From the NCBI GenBank assembly GCA_023393125.1, contig JAEWMQ010000043.1:1-53500 (forward strand): a DNA stretch of 53,500 nucleotides, written 5' to 3'. The notes beneath the pieces were generated by a model. The model was not told where the DNA came from. It did not search any database and saw only the letters and a list, made by a program, of their open reading frames with translations. Shown one piece after another: positions 33,410 through 42,173 of this stretch. The DNA is from Bacillota bacterium (lineage in GTDB: Bacteria > Bacillota > Clostridia > Lachnospirales > Cellulosilyticaceae). Each line of letters opens with the position of its first letter. Within the stretch, counting starts at the first letter, position 1. Made by a program: the position numbers and the translations under genes.

Positions 33410-33934
33410 ATGAGCAATATTTACATCTACATATTAATATGGATATATTTTGATGTTAGATTATTAAGAAATATTATTAAGAAATGTAAGTTTAATAATG
33501 AGAAGAAAAAGAGTTCACTAAAAATAGAGATGCTTTATCCAAATGAAAAAAATGTATGGTATCTGTTGGCGTTTCTTTTTGTATTTACGATGTATAGTTC
33601 TTTGTGGAATGAAAGAGAATATATAATTGAAGATTCTGTTAAGCTTATATATTGTATTTTGCAAGTGGGTTTTGGAATAGCCATATTTATTAATGCATAT
33701 TTAGATATCACTGCTCATATAGCAATAACCGCATATAGGATTTTTGTGCCATATTTTATTGTTGAAAATAATGGATTAGTTATGTATAGAATTAATAATA
33801 ATTGTAATAAATACACCTTAGAAATTCATAATTCTAGAGATAATAAATGGCTTAATTTTGACATAAATGACAACCTAGATAAATTAGGTGATTTAGAAAA
33901 AATGTTAGAACAATATTATATACCTTTAGACTAA
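33410..33934 (+). CDS. Hypothetical membrane protein
   Basis: 174 residues from the ATG after AAGGGGAGGG; an ATG 36 bases earlier is in frame but has no ribosome site. It has three hydrophobic segments: IYIYILIWIYFDV at the start, NVWYLLAFLFVFTMYS (about 45-62) and LIYCILQVGFGIAIFINAYL (about 80-100). Then comes a soluble C-terminal domain (YRIFVPYFIVENNGLVMYRI ... DLEKMLEQYYIP) that looks like a PH-like small beta domain. No family is recognised. Confidence 0.65.
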   Translation: MSNIYIYILIWIYFDVRLLRNIIKKCKFNNEKKKSSLKIEMLYPNEKNVWYLLAFLFVFTMYSSLWNEREYIIEDSVKLIYCILQVGFGIAIFINAYLDITAHIAITAYRIFVPYFIVENNGLVMYRINNNCNKYTLEIHNSRDNKWLNFDINDNLDKLGDLEKMLEQYYIPLD

Positions 33935-34067
33935 ATTTTAGCAATCTGTTTAATTTTATTGTTAAGGATAAGTAGGTATGTAGTTGTACAATGTTCTGAA
34001 AGTATTAATACTAAAGAATAACTCATAAAGCTACTTAAAGAAAACAATAAGCGCCATCCTCAAGAAT

Positions 34068-34418
34068 ATGTACCAGGATCGTTTGTTAAGTCCTCTGGGC
34101 ATTACAGATTTTAATGGACATTCTAATGCCATAGTATATATTCCTAATAAAATATTGGCAGACTTTGATACAAATAATATGGATATGTCAAAGGAACTAC
34201 ATGACTTGATTTACAATGATATAGCCACATATTCTCAAAAAGGAGAAAAGGAAATAACGTTAGATGAGATGGAGATAATGGAGGTAGCGTGTTCTATGAA
34301 ACAATTGCCGACATATATGCTTATTTTTAGTCGTAAAGAGCATAATTCTTATAGTTTGCCTATAGTTAATGATGAAGTTGAAGATAACATAGGAATATGG
34401 AACTTTGGGGACCCATAG
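34068..34418 (+). CDS. Hypothetical protein, start uncertain
   Basis: 116 residues if read from the first ATG, which lacks a ribosome binding site. The frame is open 36 bases further upstream to a TAA, without a normal start codon, so the gene may be 5'-truncated. Features: AIVYIPNKILADFDTNNMDM, SKELHDLIYNDIATYS and a C-terminal EVEDNIGIWNFGDP. No signal, membrane helix or known motif. Confidence 0.45.
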   Translation: MYQDRLLSPLGITDFNGHSNAIVYIPNKILADFDTNNMDMSKELHDLIYNDIATYSQKGEKEITLDEMEIMEVACSMKQLPTYMLIFSRKEHNSYSLPIVNDEVEDNIGIWNFGDP

Positions 34419-34638
34419 ATTTAAATCAAGATTATATTTATATATGTAAAATAGATTAGAGTATAATTAAAAGAGATATAACCATAAATCCTACTAAGAA
34501 AAGCAACGAGCTAGGAAAGTCATCACTTAAATCTGTTTATTGGCCTAAGGTAGTTATTTTTAATATTAAAAGAAATTAACTTAAGAGAGAGGGAATGCTA
34601 ATCTATAATTAAGATTATTTATAGAATAGGGGTAAAAC

Positions 34639-35016
34639 ATGAGAAAGATTAATTCTATTCATGTAGGAACGAAAATTTTACTGATTATTGCACTTTTTCT
34701 TATTGTACTACCAATATGCTTTTTCGGCGTTAAACAAATGGGGTTTATAATATTGGGAGATATTTTAACTAAAGTAAGTTTAGCAGTAGGAAGTCTTATT
34801 ACACTTATTGCTATTATTTTATTAATAATAGAATTTAGACAAGACCATCAATTAGATATATACTTCACAAAGCATTGTAATTCAAAACAACTATTATCAA
34901 ATGGTATGTATGAATGTCAAAAGTGTGGGAATAAACTTATTCAAGCTCAAGATACTTATTGCAAGATATGTGGTGTCCATTTTGTGGAATATCAGGATAG
35001 AACACCTTATTTATAA
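34639..35016 (+). CDS. Two-helix membrane protein with C-terminal zinc ribbon
   Basis: 125 residues. Two membrane helices (about 11-30 ILLIIALFLIVLPICFFGV and 36-64) are followed by a cytoplasmic zinc-ribbon-like tail: CQKCGNKLIQAQDTYCKICG, with C93, C96, C108 and C111 as the metal ligands. The family is not recognised. AGGGGTAAAAC precedes the ATG. It is followed by an RDD protein gene, and both may belong to one envelope-related unit. Confidence 0.72.
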   Translation: MRKINSIHVGTKILLIIALFLIVLPICFFGVKQMGFIILGDILTKVSLAVGSLITLIAIILLIIEFRQDHQLDIYFTKHCNSKQLLSNGMYECQKCGNKLIQAQDTYCKICGVHFVEYQDRTPYL

Positions 35017-35094
35017 AGTAATTAATGTTGTAAAAACACAAGGAAAAAATAAATAAAAAGTATTTAACATACGTTAATGCTTTATGGAGGAAAA

Positions 35095-35556
35095 ATGCTT
35101 TTAAAAAGATTAGTAGCATACAGTATTGATTATTTAATTCACTCTATATTATTTATGATAGTAACTATGGTTATCGTAGTTAGTTTATTTGATGATTTAC
35201 ATCCTGATGCTCCTTTTTTAATTATTCTACTAGTATACAATCCTATAACAGTTTTTATTAATTATCAATTCTATAGAGATGTATCTTGGATTCCTACTGC
35301 TGTTTTTACTATTTTTTTGCTTCCAATACTCATATATTCTTTTGAGGAATATTTAAATAATGGGCAAACTCTAGGTAAAAAGATAGTAAAGATAAAAGTT
35401 GATTTTAACAATGATAAGAATTTAGGAAAATTTATTCTAAGAAATATTTTTAAAGTATCTTCTATTTTCTTGTTAGGAATACCGTTTATTAGCATGATTT
35501 TTACGAGGGTAACGCTCTATGATATACTGCTTAAAGCATATGTAAAAGATGTTTAA
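35095..35556 (+). CDS. RDD family membrane protein
   Basis: 153 residues from the ATG right after TGGAGGAAAA; an in-frame ATG 18 bases earlier precedes that site. RDD signatures: RLVAYSIDYLIHS (Arg and Asp of the first helix), NNGQTLGKKIVKIKV in the middle loop and a final LYDILLKAYV (Asp). About four membrane helices. The function of small RDD proteins is mostly unknown; some act in ion exchange or osmotic stress. Confidence 0.83.
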   Translation: MLLKRLVAYSIDYLIHSILFMIVTMVIVVSLFDDLHPDAPFLIILLVYNPITVFINYQFYRDVSWIPTAVFTIFLLPILIYSFEEYLNNGQTLGKKIVKIKVDFNNDKNLGKFILRNIFKVSSIFLLGIPFISMIFTRVTLYDILLKAYVKDV

Positions 35557-35650
35557 GATAGTAGATCAAAATACTACTCTATAGGAAGAATTTCGGGTTA
35601 AAGTTATTTTGATATCATTCATTATAAAGTATAATTATAAGGTATAATCA

Positions 35651-35713
35651 TATACTACATGAAAATAATATCAAGTGATATAATACTCATATGATTTATT
35701 TTCATGTAGTATA
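35651..35713. repeat. Perfect 18-bp inverted repeat upstream of cdd
   Basis: TATACTACATGAAAATAA (35651-35668) and its exact complement TTATTTTCATGTAGTATA (35696-35713) enclose 27 bases; pairing resumes inside after one bulge (ATC/GAT). There is no T-run of terminator type. It lies 35 bases before the cdd start, so it may be a leader structure or a two-site operator. Confidence 0.6.
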
Positions 35714-35747
35714 TTAAGGATTTTTAAGAAAGGCCTGGTAATAAACT

Positions 35748-36170
35748 ATGATAAATGCAAAATTATTAATAGAAAAAGCATTTGAAGCACAAAAGTTTTG
35801 TTATACGCCATACTCAAATTTTAATGTGGGGGCAGCTTTACTGTGTGCTGATGGAACAATATATCAAGGATGTAACATAGAAAATGCAGCATTTACTCCG
35901 ACAAATTGTGCGGAAAGAACAGCTTTCTTTAAAGCAATTTCTGAGGGAAAAAAAGATTTCATCGCGATAGCAATAGTAGGAAACAAAGAAGGGGTAAAAG
36001 TTGGAGAAGGTGACTTCTGTGCACCTTGTGCAGTCTGTAGACAAGTTATGGCTGAATTCTGTGATTTGAAAACTTTTAAAGTAATTATTGCAAAAAGTAC
36101 AGAAGAGTACTTGGAACATACGTTAGAAGAAATCCTTCCTTTAGCATTTACCGGAAAAGATTTAAAATAA
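35748..36170 (+). CDS. cdd: Cytidine deaminase
   Basis: 140 residues, normal length for the homotetrameric enzyme. Zinc and catalytic motifs are complete: CNIENAAFTPTNCAERTAFF (CxE with the proton-shuttling Glu) and PCAVCRQVMAEFC (PCxxC). It hydrolyses cytidine and deoxycytidine to uridine nucleosides in pyrimidine salvage. AAAGGCCTGG lies before the ATG. It is not next to the usual partners (era, pdp, deoC) and has a hairpin leader and a downstream terminator repeat, so it is probably monocistronic. Confidence 0.95.
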   Translation: MINAKLLIEKAFEAQKFCYTPYSNFNVGAALLCADGTIYQGCNIENAAFTPTNCAERTAFFKAISEGKKDFIAIAIVGNKEGVKVGEGDFCAPCAVCRQVMAEFCDLKTFKVIIAKSTEEYLEHTLEEILPLAFTGKDLK

Positions 36171-36207
36171 AATGATTAATAGGATATAAAAGCTAAGGAC
36201 AAATATC

Positions 36208-36266
36208 AAGGACTTTTGGGATAGTTTGAAGTTTATTATAAATTTCAATGCCTAAAGGTCCTTTTG
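36208..36266 (+). repeat. Terminator-like hairpin repeat, copy R1c
   Basis: AAGGACTTTTGGGATAGTTT on the left arm and CCTAAAGGTCCTTTT on the right, with inner TTTGAAGTTT/AATTTCAA. It lies 38 bases after cdd. Confidence 0.7.
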
Positions 36267-36293
36267 TATAAAGTAAGCGCATTTGCTTCATTA

Positions 36294-36322
36294 TTGACAA
36301 TACATGTATACATAATTAAAAT
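36294..36322 (+). promoter_or_regulatory. Sigma-A promoter of the YkgJ-family gene
   Basis: TTGACA (36294-36299), 17-base spacer, TAAAAT (36317-36322). The spacer holds the palindrome TACATGTA, a possible operator. Confidence 0.65.
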
Positions 36323-36369
36323 CATATCATAAGTAATCATCACAGAATATATAATTAGAGGGGAAAAAT

Positions 36370-37038
36370 ATGAAGTCATTAAGGTCATTAGAAGGGATTT
36401 CAGACGGAAGAATTTATGACATTGAAGATATGGTAAAAGCAGGGACTAGTGGTTGTGACGGCTGTAGCGCATGTTGTCATGATGTTGGAGATCTGGTTGT
36501 ACTAACACCATTTGATGTCTATGAAATAGTGAATCATTTAAACGTATCATTTGACGAACTACTGATAGATAAGCTTGAACTACGTGAAAATAATAAAATG
36601 ATGTTACCACATTTAAAAATGCATGGAGATTCCAAGCGCTGTAGCTTTTTAAATGTAGAAGACAGATGTGTCATACATGGGCATCGCCCCAACATTTGCC
36701 GCTTATTTCCTCTTGGAAGAGTGTACGAAGAAGATGATTTCAAGTATTTCTTACAAGTTGATAGCTGCATAAAACCGAATTTGGAACAAGTCAAAGTGAA
36801 AGACTGGATAGGTATTGAAAATTATCAACAAAACAAAGCGTTTATCTTGAGTTGGCATCACCTCTTAAAGGCACTTGCTTTTCGTATCAAGTTTATACGA
36901 GATGATGAGGAGAGGGATGCAGTCAATAAATATCTACTGGATACTTTTTATCGGATGACAGTAAAGGACGGAGAGGGTTTCTATTCTGAATTTTTGAAGC
37001 GCTTACCTGAAGCGAAAAATTGGCTTGGTATCATTTAA
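36370..37038 (+). CDS. YkgJ-family cysteine-cluster protein
   Basis: 222 residues. The CxxCxxCC-type cluster CDGCSACCHDVGDLVVLTP (about residues 29-47) and the second set CSFLNVEDRCVIHGHRPNIC (His and Cys ligands), then RLFPLGR, define the family (putative zinc/iron-chelating domain). Function is unproven; some relatives take part in metal-dependent modification or handling. The C-terminal 80 residues are helical. AGAGGGG precedes the ATG. Possibly cotranscribed with the DUF2500 gene 50 bases downstream. Confidence 0.85.
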   Translation: MKSLRSLEGISDGRIYDIEDMVKAGTSGCDGCSACCHDVGDLVVLTPFDVYEIVNHLNVSFDELLIDKLELRENNKMMLPHLKMHGDSKRCSFLNVEDRCVIHGHRPNICRLFPLGRVYEEDDFKYFLQVDSCIKPNLEQVKVKDWIGIENYQQNKAFILSWHHLLKALAFRIKFIRDDEERDAVNKYLLDTFYRMTVKDGEGFYSEFLKRLPEAKNWLGII

Positions 37039-37088
37039 AGAATGAGAATAGATAAACAGAATAAATATATTTTAGGGAGGACTGCAGT

Positions 37089-37487
37089 ATGTTTTTATCA
37101 CCTTTTGACGGATTTGGCCTAATGTTTAATATTATTCCAATGATAGTTCTTATAGGATTTATATTTGTATTTGGAACGATTATTGTGCGTTCTATACAGG
37201 GGGCAAAACAATGGAAACGAAATAATGATTCTCCTGTACTTACGGTAGAGGCTACTGTAGTAACAAAGCGTACAGATGTCCATTATCACCATCACAATAC
37301 AGGAAACCATAATATGCACCATGCTTCATCACCTACTACCTACTATGTGACATTTGAAGTTGCAAGTGGTGATCGCATGGAGTTTAAAATACGAGATGTT
37401 GAATATGGTATGCTCGTTGAAAATGATAAAGGAAAGTTGACTTTTCAGGGAACTCGTTATCTTGGCTTTGAGCGTAGTAAAATATAA
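37089..37487 (+). CDS. DUF2500 family protein with His-rich loop
   Basis: 132 residues: one N-terminal membrane helix (about 12-36, NIIPMIVLIGFIFVFGTIIV), then a beta-rich domain with TVEATVVTKRTDV, YYVTFEVASGDRMEFKI and LVENDKGKLTFQGTRYLGF, as in DUF2500. Between the first strands is a loop with eight His in HYHHHNTGNHNMHH, which may bind metal. It follows a metal-cluster family gene. GGGAGGACTGCAGT precedes the ATG. A terminator follows at 37526. Confidence 0.85.
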   Translation: MFLSPFDGFGLMFNIIPMIVLIGFIFVFGTIIVRSIQGAKQWKRNNDSPVLTVEATVVTKRTDVHYHHHNTGNHNMHHASSPTTYYVTFEVASGDRMEFKIRDVEYGMLVENDKGKLTFQGTRYLGFERSKI

Positions 37488-37525
37488 TTTTCCTATAGAA
37501 TATAATTTAGTTTGACTGATATAAG

Positions 37526-37556
37526 CACTTACTTTAAACCGTAAGTGTTTTTATTT
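37526..37556 (+). terminator. Intrinsic terminator
   Basis: CACTTAC-TTTAAACC-GTAAGTG followed by TTTTTATTTT, after the DUF2500 gene. Confidence 0.8.
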
Positions 37557-37758
37557 TGTCTAAAAAATAGGCTACCTAGTAAAATGAGAGGCATAATAGG
37601 TTTATATAAATTAAAAAACATAAAAATACTGAAAAAAGTTATTTTTTTTAGTATAATATGAGCAGCTTATCAATTAAAGATGAGCAAAGAGAAGATTTAA
37701 GCTATAAGAAGAAAGTGAAAAATTAATTTTTATATTAAATACAGATTGAAAGGGTGAA

Positions 37759-38544
37759 ATGATTATGGCAAAAGAAGTTCAAAAGATGCCTACATTATTT
37801 ATAGGGCATGGATCTCCTATGAATGCAATCGAAGATAATGAATATACAAGAAATTGGGAGAAATTAGCTCACAAAATACCGAAGCCTAAAGCCATTCTTT
37901 CAATTTCAGCACATTGGTATACCGAAGGTACTCGGATAATGGATGAAGCCGCACCTAAGATGATTTATGATATGTATGGTTTTCCAGATGAACTATACAA
38001 AGTTATTTATAAGGCAAAGGGAGCACCTGAGTTAGCTAACCTAACAAGAAAACTAGTAAAGACAGATATTAAAGTAGACAATAGTTGGGGATATGACCAT
38101 GGAACATGGTCTGTGCTAAACAAAATGTACCCTGAAGCAGATATACCCGTGTATCAGCTTAGTATCGATAGTACTGCAACTGCCAAGATGCATTTTCAAA
38201 TAGGACAAGAAATAAGTAGCTTACGTGAACAAGGGGTTTTAATATTGGGAAGCGGGAATGTTGTACATAACCTTTCAAGAATTAATTGGGAAATGAAAGG
38301 TGGATATCCATGGGCAGTTGAGTTTGACGACTATATTAAGGATAAAATAATAAAAAAAGAGTATCAAGATGTTATTCATTTTGAAAGAGCAGGAAAGTCA
38401 TTTGAATCTGCATTCCTGATACCAGATCATTTTTATCCACTGCTTTATGTACTCGGTGCATCTAGGGAGGATGATAGGCTTTCAATAATAAATGATTCAT
38501 ATGTACTGGGCTCACTCTCAATGACAAGTTATTTATTTGAATAA
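37759..38544 (+). CDS. DODA-type (LigB-like) extradiol ring-cleavage dioxygenase
   Basis: 261 residues, like YgiD/4,5-DOPA extradiol dioxygenase. Metal-ligand motifs: LFIGHGSPMNA (His), ISAHWYTEG (His), YDHGTWSVL (His) and LGSGNVVHNLS (His). Conserved PVYQLSID and HFYPLLYVLGA segments agree. The family opens catechol rings with O2 and a metal; E. coli YgiD has DOPA activity but an unclear role, and in an anaerobe the natural reaction is uncertain. AAAGGGTGAA precedes the ATG at 37759; ATG 37765 is an alternative. Monocistronic. Confidence 0.87.
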   Translation: MIMAKEVQKMPTLFIGHGSPMNAIEDNEYTRNWEKLAHKIPKPKAILSISAHWYTEGTRIMDEAAPKMIYDMYGFPDELYKVIYKAKGAPELANLTRKLVKTDIKVDNSWGYDHGTWSVLNKMYPEADIPVYQLSIDSTATAKMHFQIGQEISSLREQGVLILGSGNVVHNLSRINWEMKGGYPWAVEFDDYIKDKIIKKEYQDVIHFERAGKSFESAFLIPDHFYPLLYVLGASREDDRLSIINDSYVLGSLSMTSYLFE

Positions 38545-38640
38545 AAATTCGCATGAAGCTAGTTTGTCATAGTTGGTATTAGGAATGATATATGAGAACA
38601 AAGAGGAAAACGGTCAAGTGATTTATCATTTTCACTAGTA

Positions 38641-38669
38641 TTGACACTCTATAGATATCATGTTACGAT
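38641..38669 (+). promoter_or_regulatory. Promoter of the MATE exporter leader
   Basis: TTGACA (38641-38646), 17-base spacer, TACGAT (38664-38669). It would start an RNA leader of about 140 bases ahead of the MATE gene. Confidence 0.6.
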
Positions 38670-38694
38670 TGTCACAATAATTGATTAATAAATA

Positions 38695-38790
38695 GGCATG
38701 CTAAACTTTGCCACCGGGTAAAGTTATAAAGGTGTTCTGAAACATTCCGTTAGGTCTTAGAAGGGATGTTTTTGGATCACCTTTTTATTT
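38695..38790 (+). promoter_or_regulatory. Structured attenuator leader of the MATE gene, candidate guanidine-IV (mepA) riboswitch
   Basis: Hairpin 1: AACTTTGCC-ACCG-GGTAAAGTT (38704-38725). Hairpin 2: AAGGTGTTC...GGATCACCTT enclosing AACATTCC/GGGATGTT (38729-38782), ended by a T-run, so it is a terminator. The loops hold CCACCGGG and CCGTTAGGTC, with complementary CCG/CGG able to pair between loops. Two hairpins, a loop contact and a terminator before a MATE gene fit the mepA/guanidine-IV class; I recall that class's layout but not its consensus base by base. Confidence 0.5.
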
Positions 38791-38818
38791 GTAATAGTAA
38801 GAATAAAAGGAGTATGAT

Positions 38819-40138
38819 ATGGAAAAATCTGTATTAAATAAATTTATAAAGTATGTCAGCGTTAATATATTAGGAATGATAGGTCTTTCCTGTTACATTC
38901 TAGCCGATACATTTTTCGTAGCCAAAGCATTAGGGGCAACAGGGATTACAGCACTAAATCTTTCTATTTCTATTTATAGTTTGATTCATGGTACTGGCTT
39001 GATGATTGGAATTGGAGGAGCTGCAAGATATAGTATACATAAGTCTCAAAACGAAAATGAAAGGGCAAATAAAGTATATACTACGTGTGTTAAGCTAGGT
39101 GCTTTTAGTGGGGTTATATATGTACTAATTGGAATCTTTGCTTCGAAACATTTAGCTTTGATTTTAGGTGCTGACAGTTCTACTTTAGCATTGACAAAAA
39201 CATACTTGATGACGATATTATGTTTTGCGCCATTTTTTATTTTAAACAACATCATGCTTGCCTTTGTGCGTAACGATCATAATCCTAATTTATCAATGAT
39301 TGCTATGTTAGTAGGTAGTTTTTCAAATATTATTTTGGATTATATTTTTATGTTCCCACTTGGAATGGGAATGTTTGGCGCAGCTTTTGCAACAGGATTA
39401 GCCCCCATTATTAGTATAGCGATATTGTCGCTTCATCTTATAAAAAGAAAAAATAATTTTAGATATGTTAGTACTAAAATAATTAAATCTGTTGTAAGTG
39501 ATATTGCTAGACTAGGGTTATCTGCTTTTATAACAGAGGTTTCTTCTGCAGTTGTTCTTATAACCTTTAATCTAGTCATTTTAAAGATTAAAGGGAACTT
39601 AGGAGTCGCTTCATATGGAATTGTTGCTAATATCGCGCTTGTTGGGATGTCAATATTTACTGGTATAGCACAAGGCATGCAGCCACTAATTAGTAATAGC
39701 TATGGACTACAAAACAATGATGCGTTAAGAAAAGTAAAAAAATATGCGATTCTTACTTCACTTTCAATAGCAACATTTATGTACTTTACCATGTTTTTCA
39801 ATGCTGATAGTATTATTAAGATGTTTAATAGTGATCAGAGCTTAGAAATTGCTCAGATTGCAAAAACAGGAATTGAAGTTTACTTTATAGGATTTTTCTT
39901 TGCTGGCATCAATATCATTATGGCAATGTATTTAAGTGCTACAGAACGAACAAAAGAGGCATTTATTATTTCTATTGCAAGGGGATGTATTATTATTGTT
40001 CCTCTCGTTTTAGTATTAAGCGGTATCTGGCAAATGAACGGTGTTTGGCTAGCTTTTGTTTTAACTGAATTGATTGTTACCATAGGTATAATCATGATGG
40101 CAAGCTCAAAAAATAAAAAGGGCATAACGATAGAATAG
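38819..40138 (+). CDS. MATE family multidrug exporter
   Basis: 439 residues, twelve membrane helices, two MatE repeats: GLSCYILADTFFVAKALGA and PLGMGMFGAAFATGLAPIIS in the first half, GIAQGMQPLISNSYGLQN and LSGIWQMNGVWLAFVLTE in the second. It exports cationic compounds against H+ or Na+ across the membrane. AAAGGAG lies before the ATG. The structured, terminator-bearing leader suggests that a ligand of the RNA induces it, perhaps guanidinium or a related cation. A terminator repeat follows the gene. Confidence 0.92.
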   Translation: MEKSVLNKFIKYVSVNILGMIGLSCYILADTFFVAKALGATGITALNLSISIYSLIHGTGLMIGIGGAARYSIHKSQNENERANKVYTTCVKLGAFSGVIYVLIGIFASKHLALILGADSSTLALTKTYLMTILCFAPFFILNNIMLAFVRNDHNPNLSMIAMLVGSFSNIILDYIFMFPLGMGMFGAAFATGLAPIISIAILSLHLIKRKNNFRYVSTKIIKSVVSDIARLGLSAFITEVSSAVVLITFNLVILKIKGNLGVASYGIVANIALVGMSIFTGIAQGMQPLISNSYGLQNNDALRKVKKYAILTSLSIATFMYFTMFFNADSIIKMFNSDQSLEIAQIAKTGIEVYFIGFFFAGINIIMAMYLSATERTKEAFIISIARGCIIIVPLVLVLSGIWQMNGVWLAFVLTELIVTIGIIMMASSKNKKGITIE

Positions 40139-40155
40139 AGTATGGCTACCAATTA

Positions 40156-40220
40156 AAGAGGACTTTCGGGTTAATTAGAAGTTTTGTTAAAAACTTCAAG
40201 ACCTGAAGGTCCTTTTTGTT
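40156..40220 (+). repeat. Terminator-like hairpin repeat, copy R1d
   Basis: AGGACTTTCGGGTTAATTAG ... AAGACCTGAAGGTCCTTTTT with inner GAAGTTTT/AAAACTTC. It lies 18 bases after the MATE gene. Confidence 0.75.
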
Positions 40221-40369
40221 AATTTTAATAAGTTTGTAATTGTTAAAATATTTGTTTTATGATAAGGTTTGACTAAGGATTATTGATGTTTTAAGAGGAG
40301 TCCATATGATTTATATTAAAAATATTAAGGTATTTAGGTCTAGAATATTGACTAATAGGGGGTAAAAAA

Positions 40370-41866
40370 ATGAAATACCAAAATCCTGTCATTAAAGGTT
40401 TTTATCCAGATCCCAGTGTGTGTAAGGTCGGTGATAAATATTATCTTGTATGTAGCTCCATGCAGTATTTCCCTGGTGTTCCTCTTTTTGAGAGTGAGGA
40501 TCTTATTAACTGGAAGCAGATTGGACATTGTCTTACAAGAAAAGGTCAGATAAAGCTAGATAAGGTAAATAGTTCAGGAGGGGTTTTTGCTCCTACAATT
40601 AGGTATAACAATGGACGATTTTATATGACAACTACCAATGACACGACTCGTCAAAATTTCTATGTGTGGACAGATGATATTTATGGTGAATGGTCTGAGC
40701 CTATCTTTGTGAATCAAGGCGGGATTGATCCATCCTTATACTTTGAAGATGGTAAAACATATTTTATGAGTAATGGCGAGGATGATAATAAAATAAGTGG
40801 TATTGTTCAATGTGAAATTGATATTGCTACAGGTGAAAAGCTCACCCCTAGTTGTACCATTTGGCAAGGGACTGGAGGTCGTTTTCTTGAAGGACCACAT
40901 ATGTACAAAATAAATGGGATATATTATCTTGTTGCCGCAGAAGGTGGTACAGAATTTGGTCATATGGTCACTTATGCACGAGGAAATTCTCCTTTTGGTC
41001 CTTTTCATTCATACCCACATAATCCAGTGCTTACAAATCGTAATCTAGGTGGTTATGAAATACAGGGTGTAGGTCATGGAGATCTTATTCAGGATGATGA
41101 AGGTAACTGGTGGATGTTACATCTGGGATTTCGACAAATAGGTAAATGGTTAGCTTATCATCATTTGGGACGTGAAGTTTTTCTGACACCTATTTTCTTT
41201 GAAGAAGATGGTTGGTTTACAGCAGGGCACAAAGGAACAGCGTTACAATGCTTTGATATCCCTTCTACTTTTGATCATTTTATGCAACATGAGAAAAAAT
41301 GCTATACCTTTGAAAATACTGACTGGAATAAAGAATGGTGTTATATGCGTTTACCCAATAATGAAAACTACATACTTGAAGAAAATGCACTAAAACTCAG
41401 AGGAACTAAAATCACACTTGATGAGGTAGACTCACCCACATTTATTGGACTACGTCAAAGGGATTTTAAAGCGAATATTTCTTGTGATGTGTCTATTGTA
41501 GATGGGGAAGCAGGCATTACGCTTTACATGGATGAAAATCATCACTATGATTTAGCTATACGAAAAGGTATAAGTGGATATGAAGTAATCAAACGCTTAA
41601 ATATTGGTGATATTAAATCTGTAGAACAGACAGTAGAGCTCAAAGATAGGAATCATATTTCACTTATTATTCAAGCAGATTATGAGGTGTATCGTTTTTT
41701 TGTTCAATTAGAAAAAGAAAAAATCCATCTTGGAACAGCACAAACTAAATATCTTTCTTCTGAGATTGCAGGAGGATTTACAGGAGTTATTATTGGATTA
41801 TATGCAAATAACCAAGATTATTGTAACTATGCACATTTTAAAAATTTTAAATGTAACTATGTTTAA
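40370..41866 (+). CDS. Glycoside hydrolase family 43 (beta-xylosidase/arabinofuranosidase)
   Basis: 498 residues with no signal peptide, so cytoplasmic. The five-blade GH43 catalytic domain covers about 1-310: base Asp in FYPDPSVC (residue 14), pKa-tuning Asp in GGIDPSLYFEDG (about 120) and acid Glu in FLEGPHMYK (about 173). The C-terminal beta-sandwich (about 320-498: PTFIGLRQRDF, GEAGITLYMDENHHYDLAI, GFTGVIIGLYANN) is the domain found in XynB-type enzymes. It should trim xylo-oligosaccharides or arabinose side chains after uptake. AGGGGGT precedes the ATG. No sugar transporter adjoins. Confidence 0.93.
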   Translation: MKYQNPVIKGFYPDPSVCKVGDKYYLVCSSMQYFPGVPLFESEDLINWKQIGHCLTRKGQIKLDKVNSSGGVFAPTIRYNNGRFYMTTTNDTTRQNFYVWTDDIYGEWSEPIFVNQGGIDPSLYFEDGKTYFMSNGEDDNKISGIVQCEIDIATGEKLTPSCTIWQGTGGRFLEGPHMYKINGIYYLVAAEGGTEFGHMVTYARGNSPFGPFHSYPHNPVLTNRNLGGYEIQGVGHGDLIQDDEGNWWMLHLGFRQIGKWLAYHHLGREVFLTPIFFEEDGWFTAGHKGTALQCFDIPSTFDHFMQHEKKCYTFENTDWNKEWCYMRLPNNENYILEENALKLRGTKITLDEVDSPTFIGLRQRDFKANISCDVSIVDGEAGITLYMDENHHYDLAIRKGISGYEVIKRLNIGDIKSVEQTVELKDRNHISLIIQADYEVYRFFVQLEKEKIHLGTAQTKYLSSEIAGGFTGVIIGLYANNQDYCNYAHFKNFKCNYV

Positions 41867-41951
41867 TTCTAATAGATTAAAGTGAAAATAAAGTAATCAT
41901 ACATATGATTTCATTGTGAAAGATTAGAGAAACAATGAAATAGGTAAAAAG

Positions 41952-42015
41952 TAAGGACTTTTAGGGTAGTTTAAAGTTTTGTTAAAAATTTTAAACTACC
42001 CTAAAAGTCTTTTTG
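41952..42015 (+). repeat. Terminator-like hairpin repeat, copy R1e
   Basis: The most perfect copy: AAGGACTTTTAGGGTAGTTT pairs with AAACTACCCTAAAAGTCTTT, then a T-run. It lies 85 bases after the GH43 gene. Confidence 0.8.
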
Positions 42016-42173
42016 CAAATAATGCATTAGCAAAGCACATATGTTTATGGGTGAGAATTTTATATGACAAGTTAAAAGCAGAAGTCATAAATCACTTAAA
42101 TAGGAATGTTAAATGCAAAAATAAAAATTTAAAATAATACTAAACTTGTAGTAAACAACATAATATAAACTAT

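Noticed and set aside
34404..34418. GGGGACCCA near 34407, again like the ydaO core
   Set aside because: It is the end of a coding frame (WNFGDP) and has no other riboswitch block around it.
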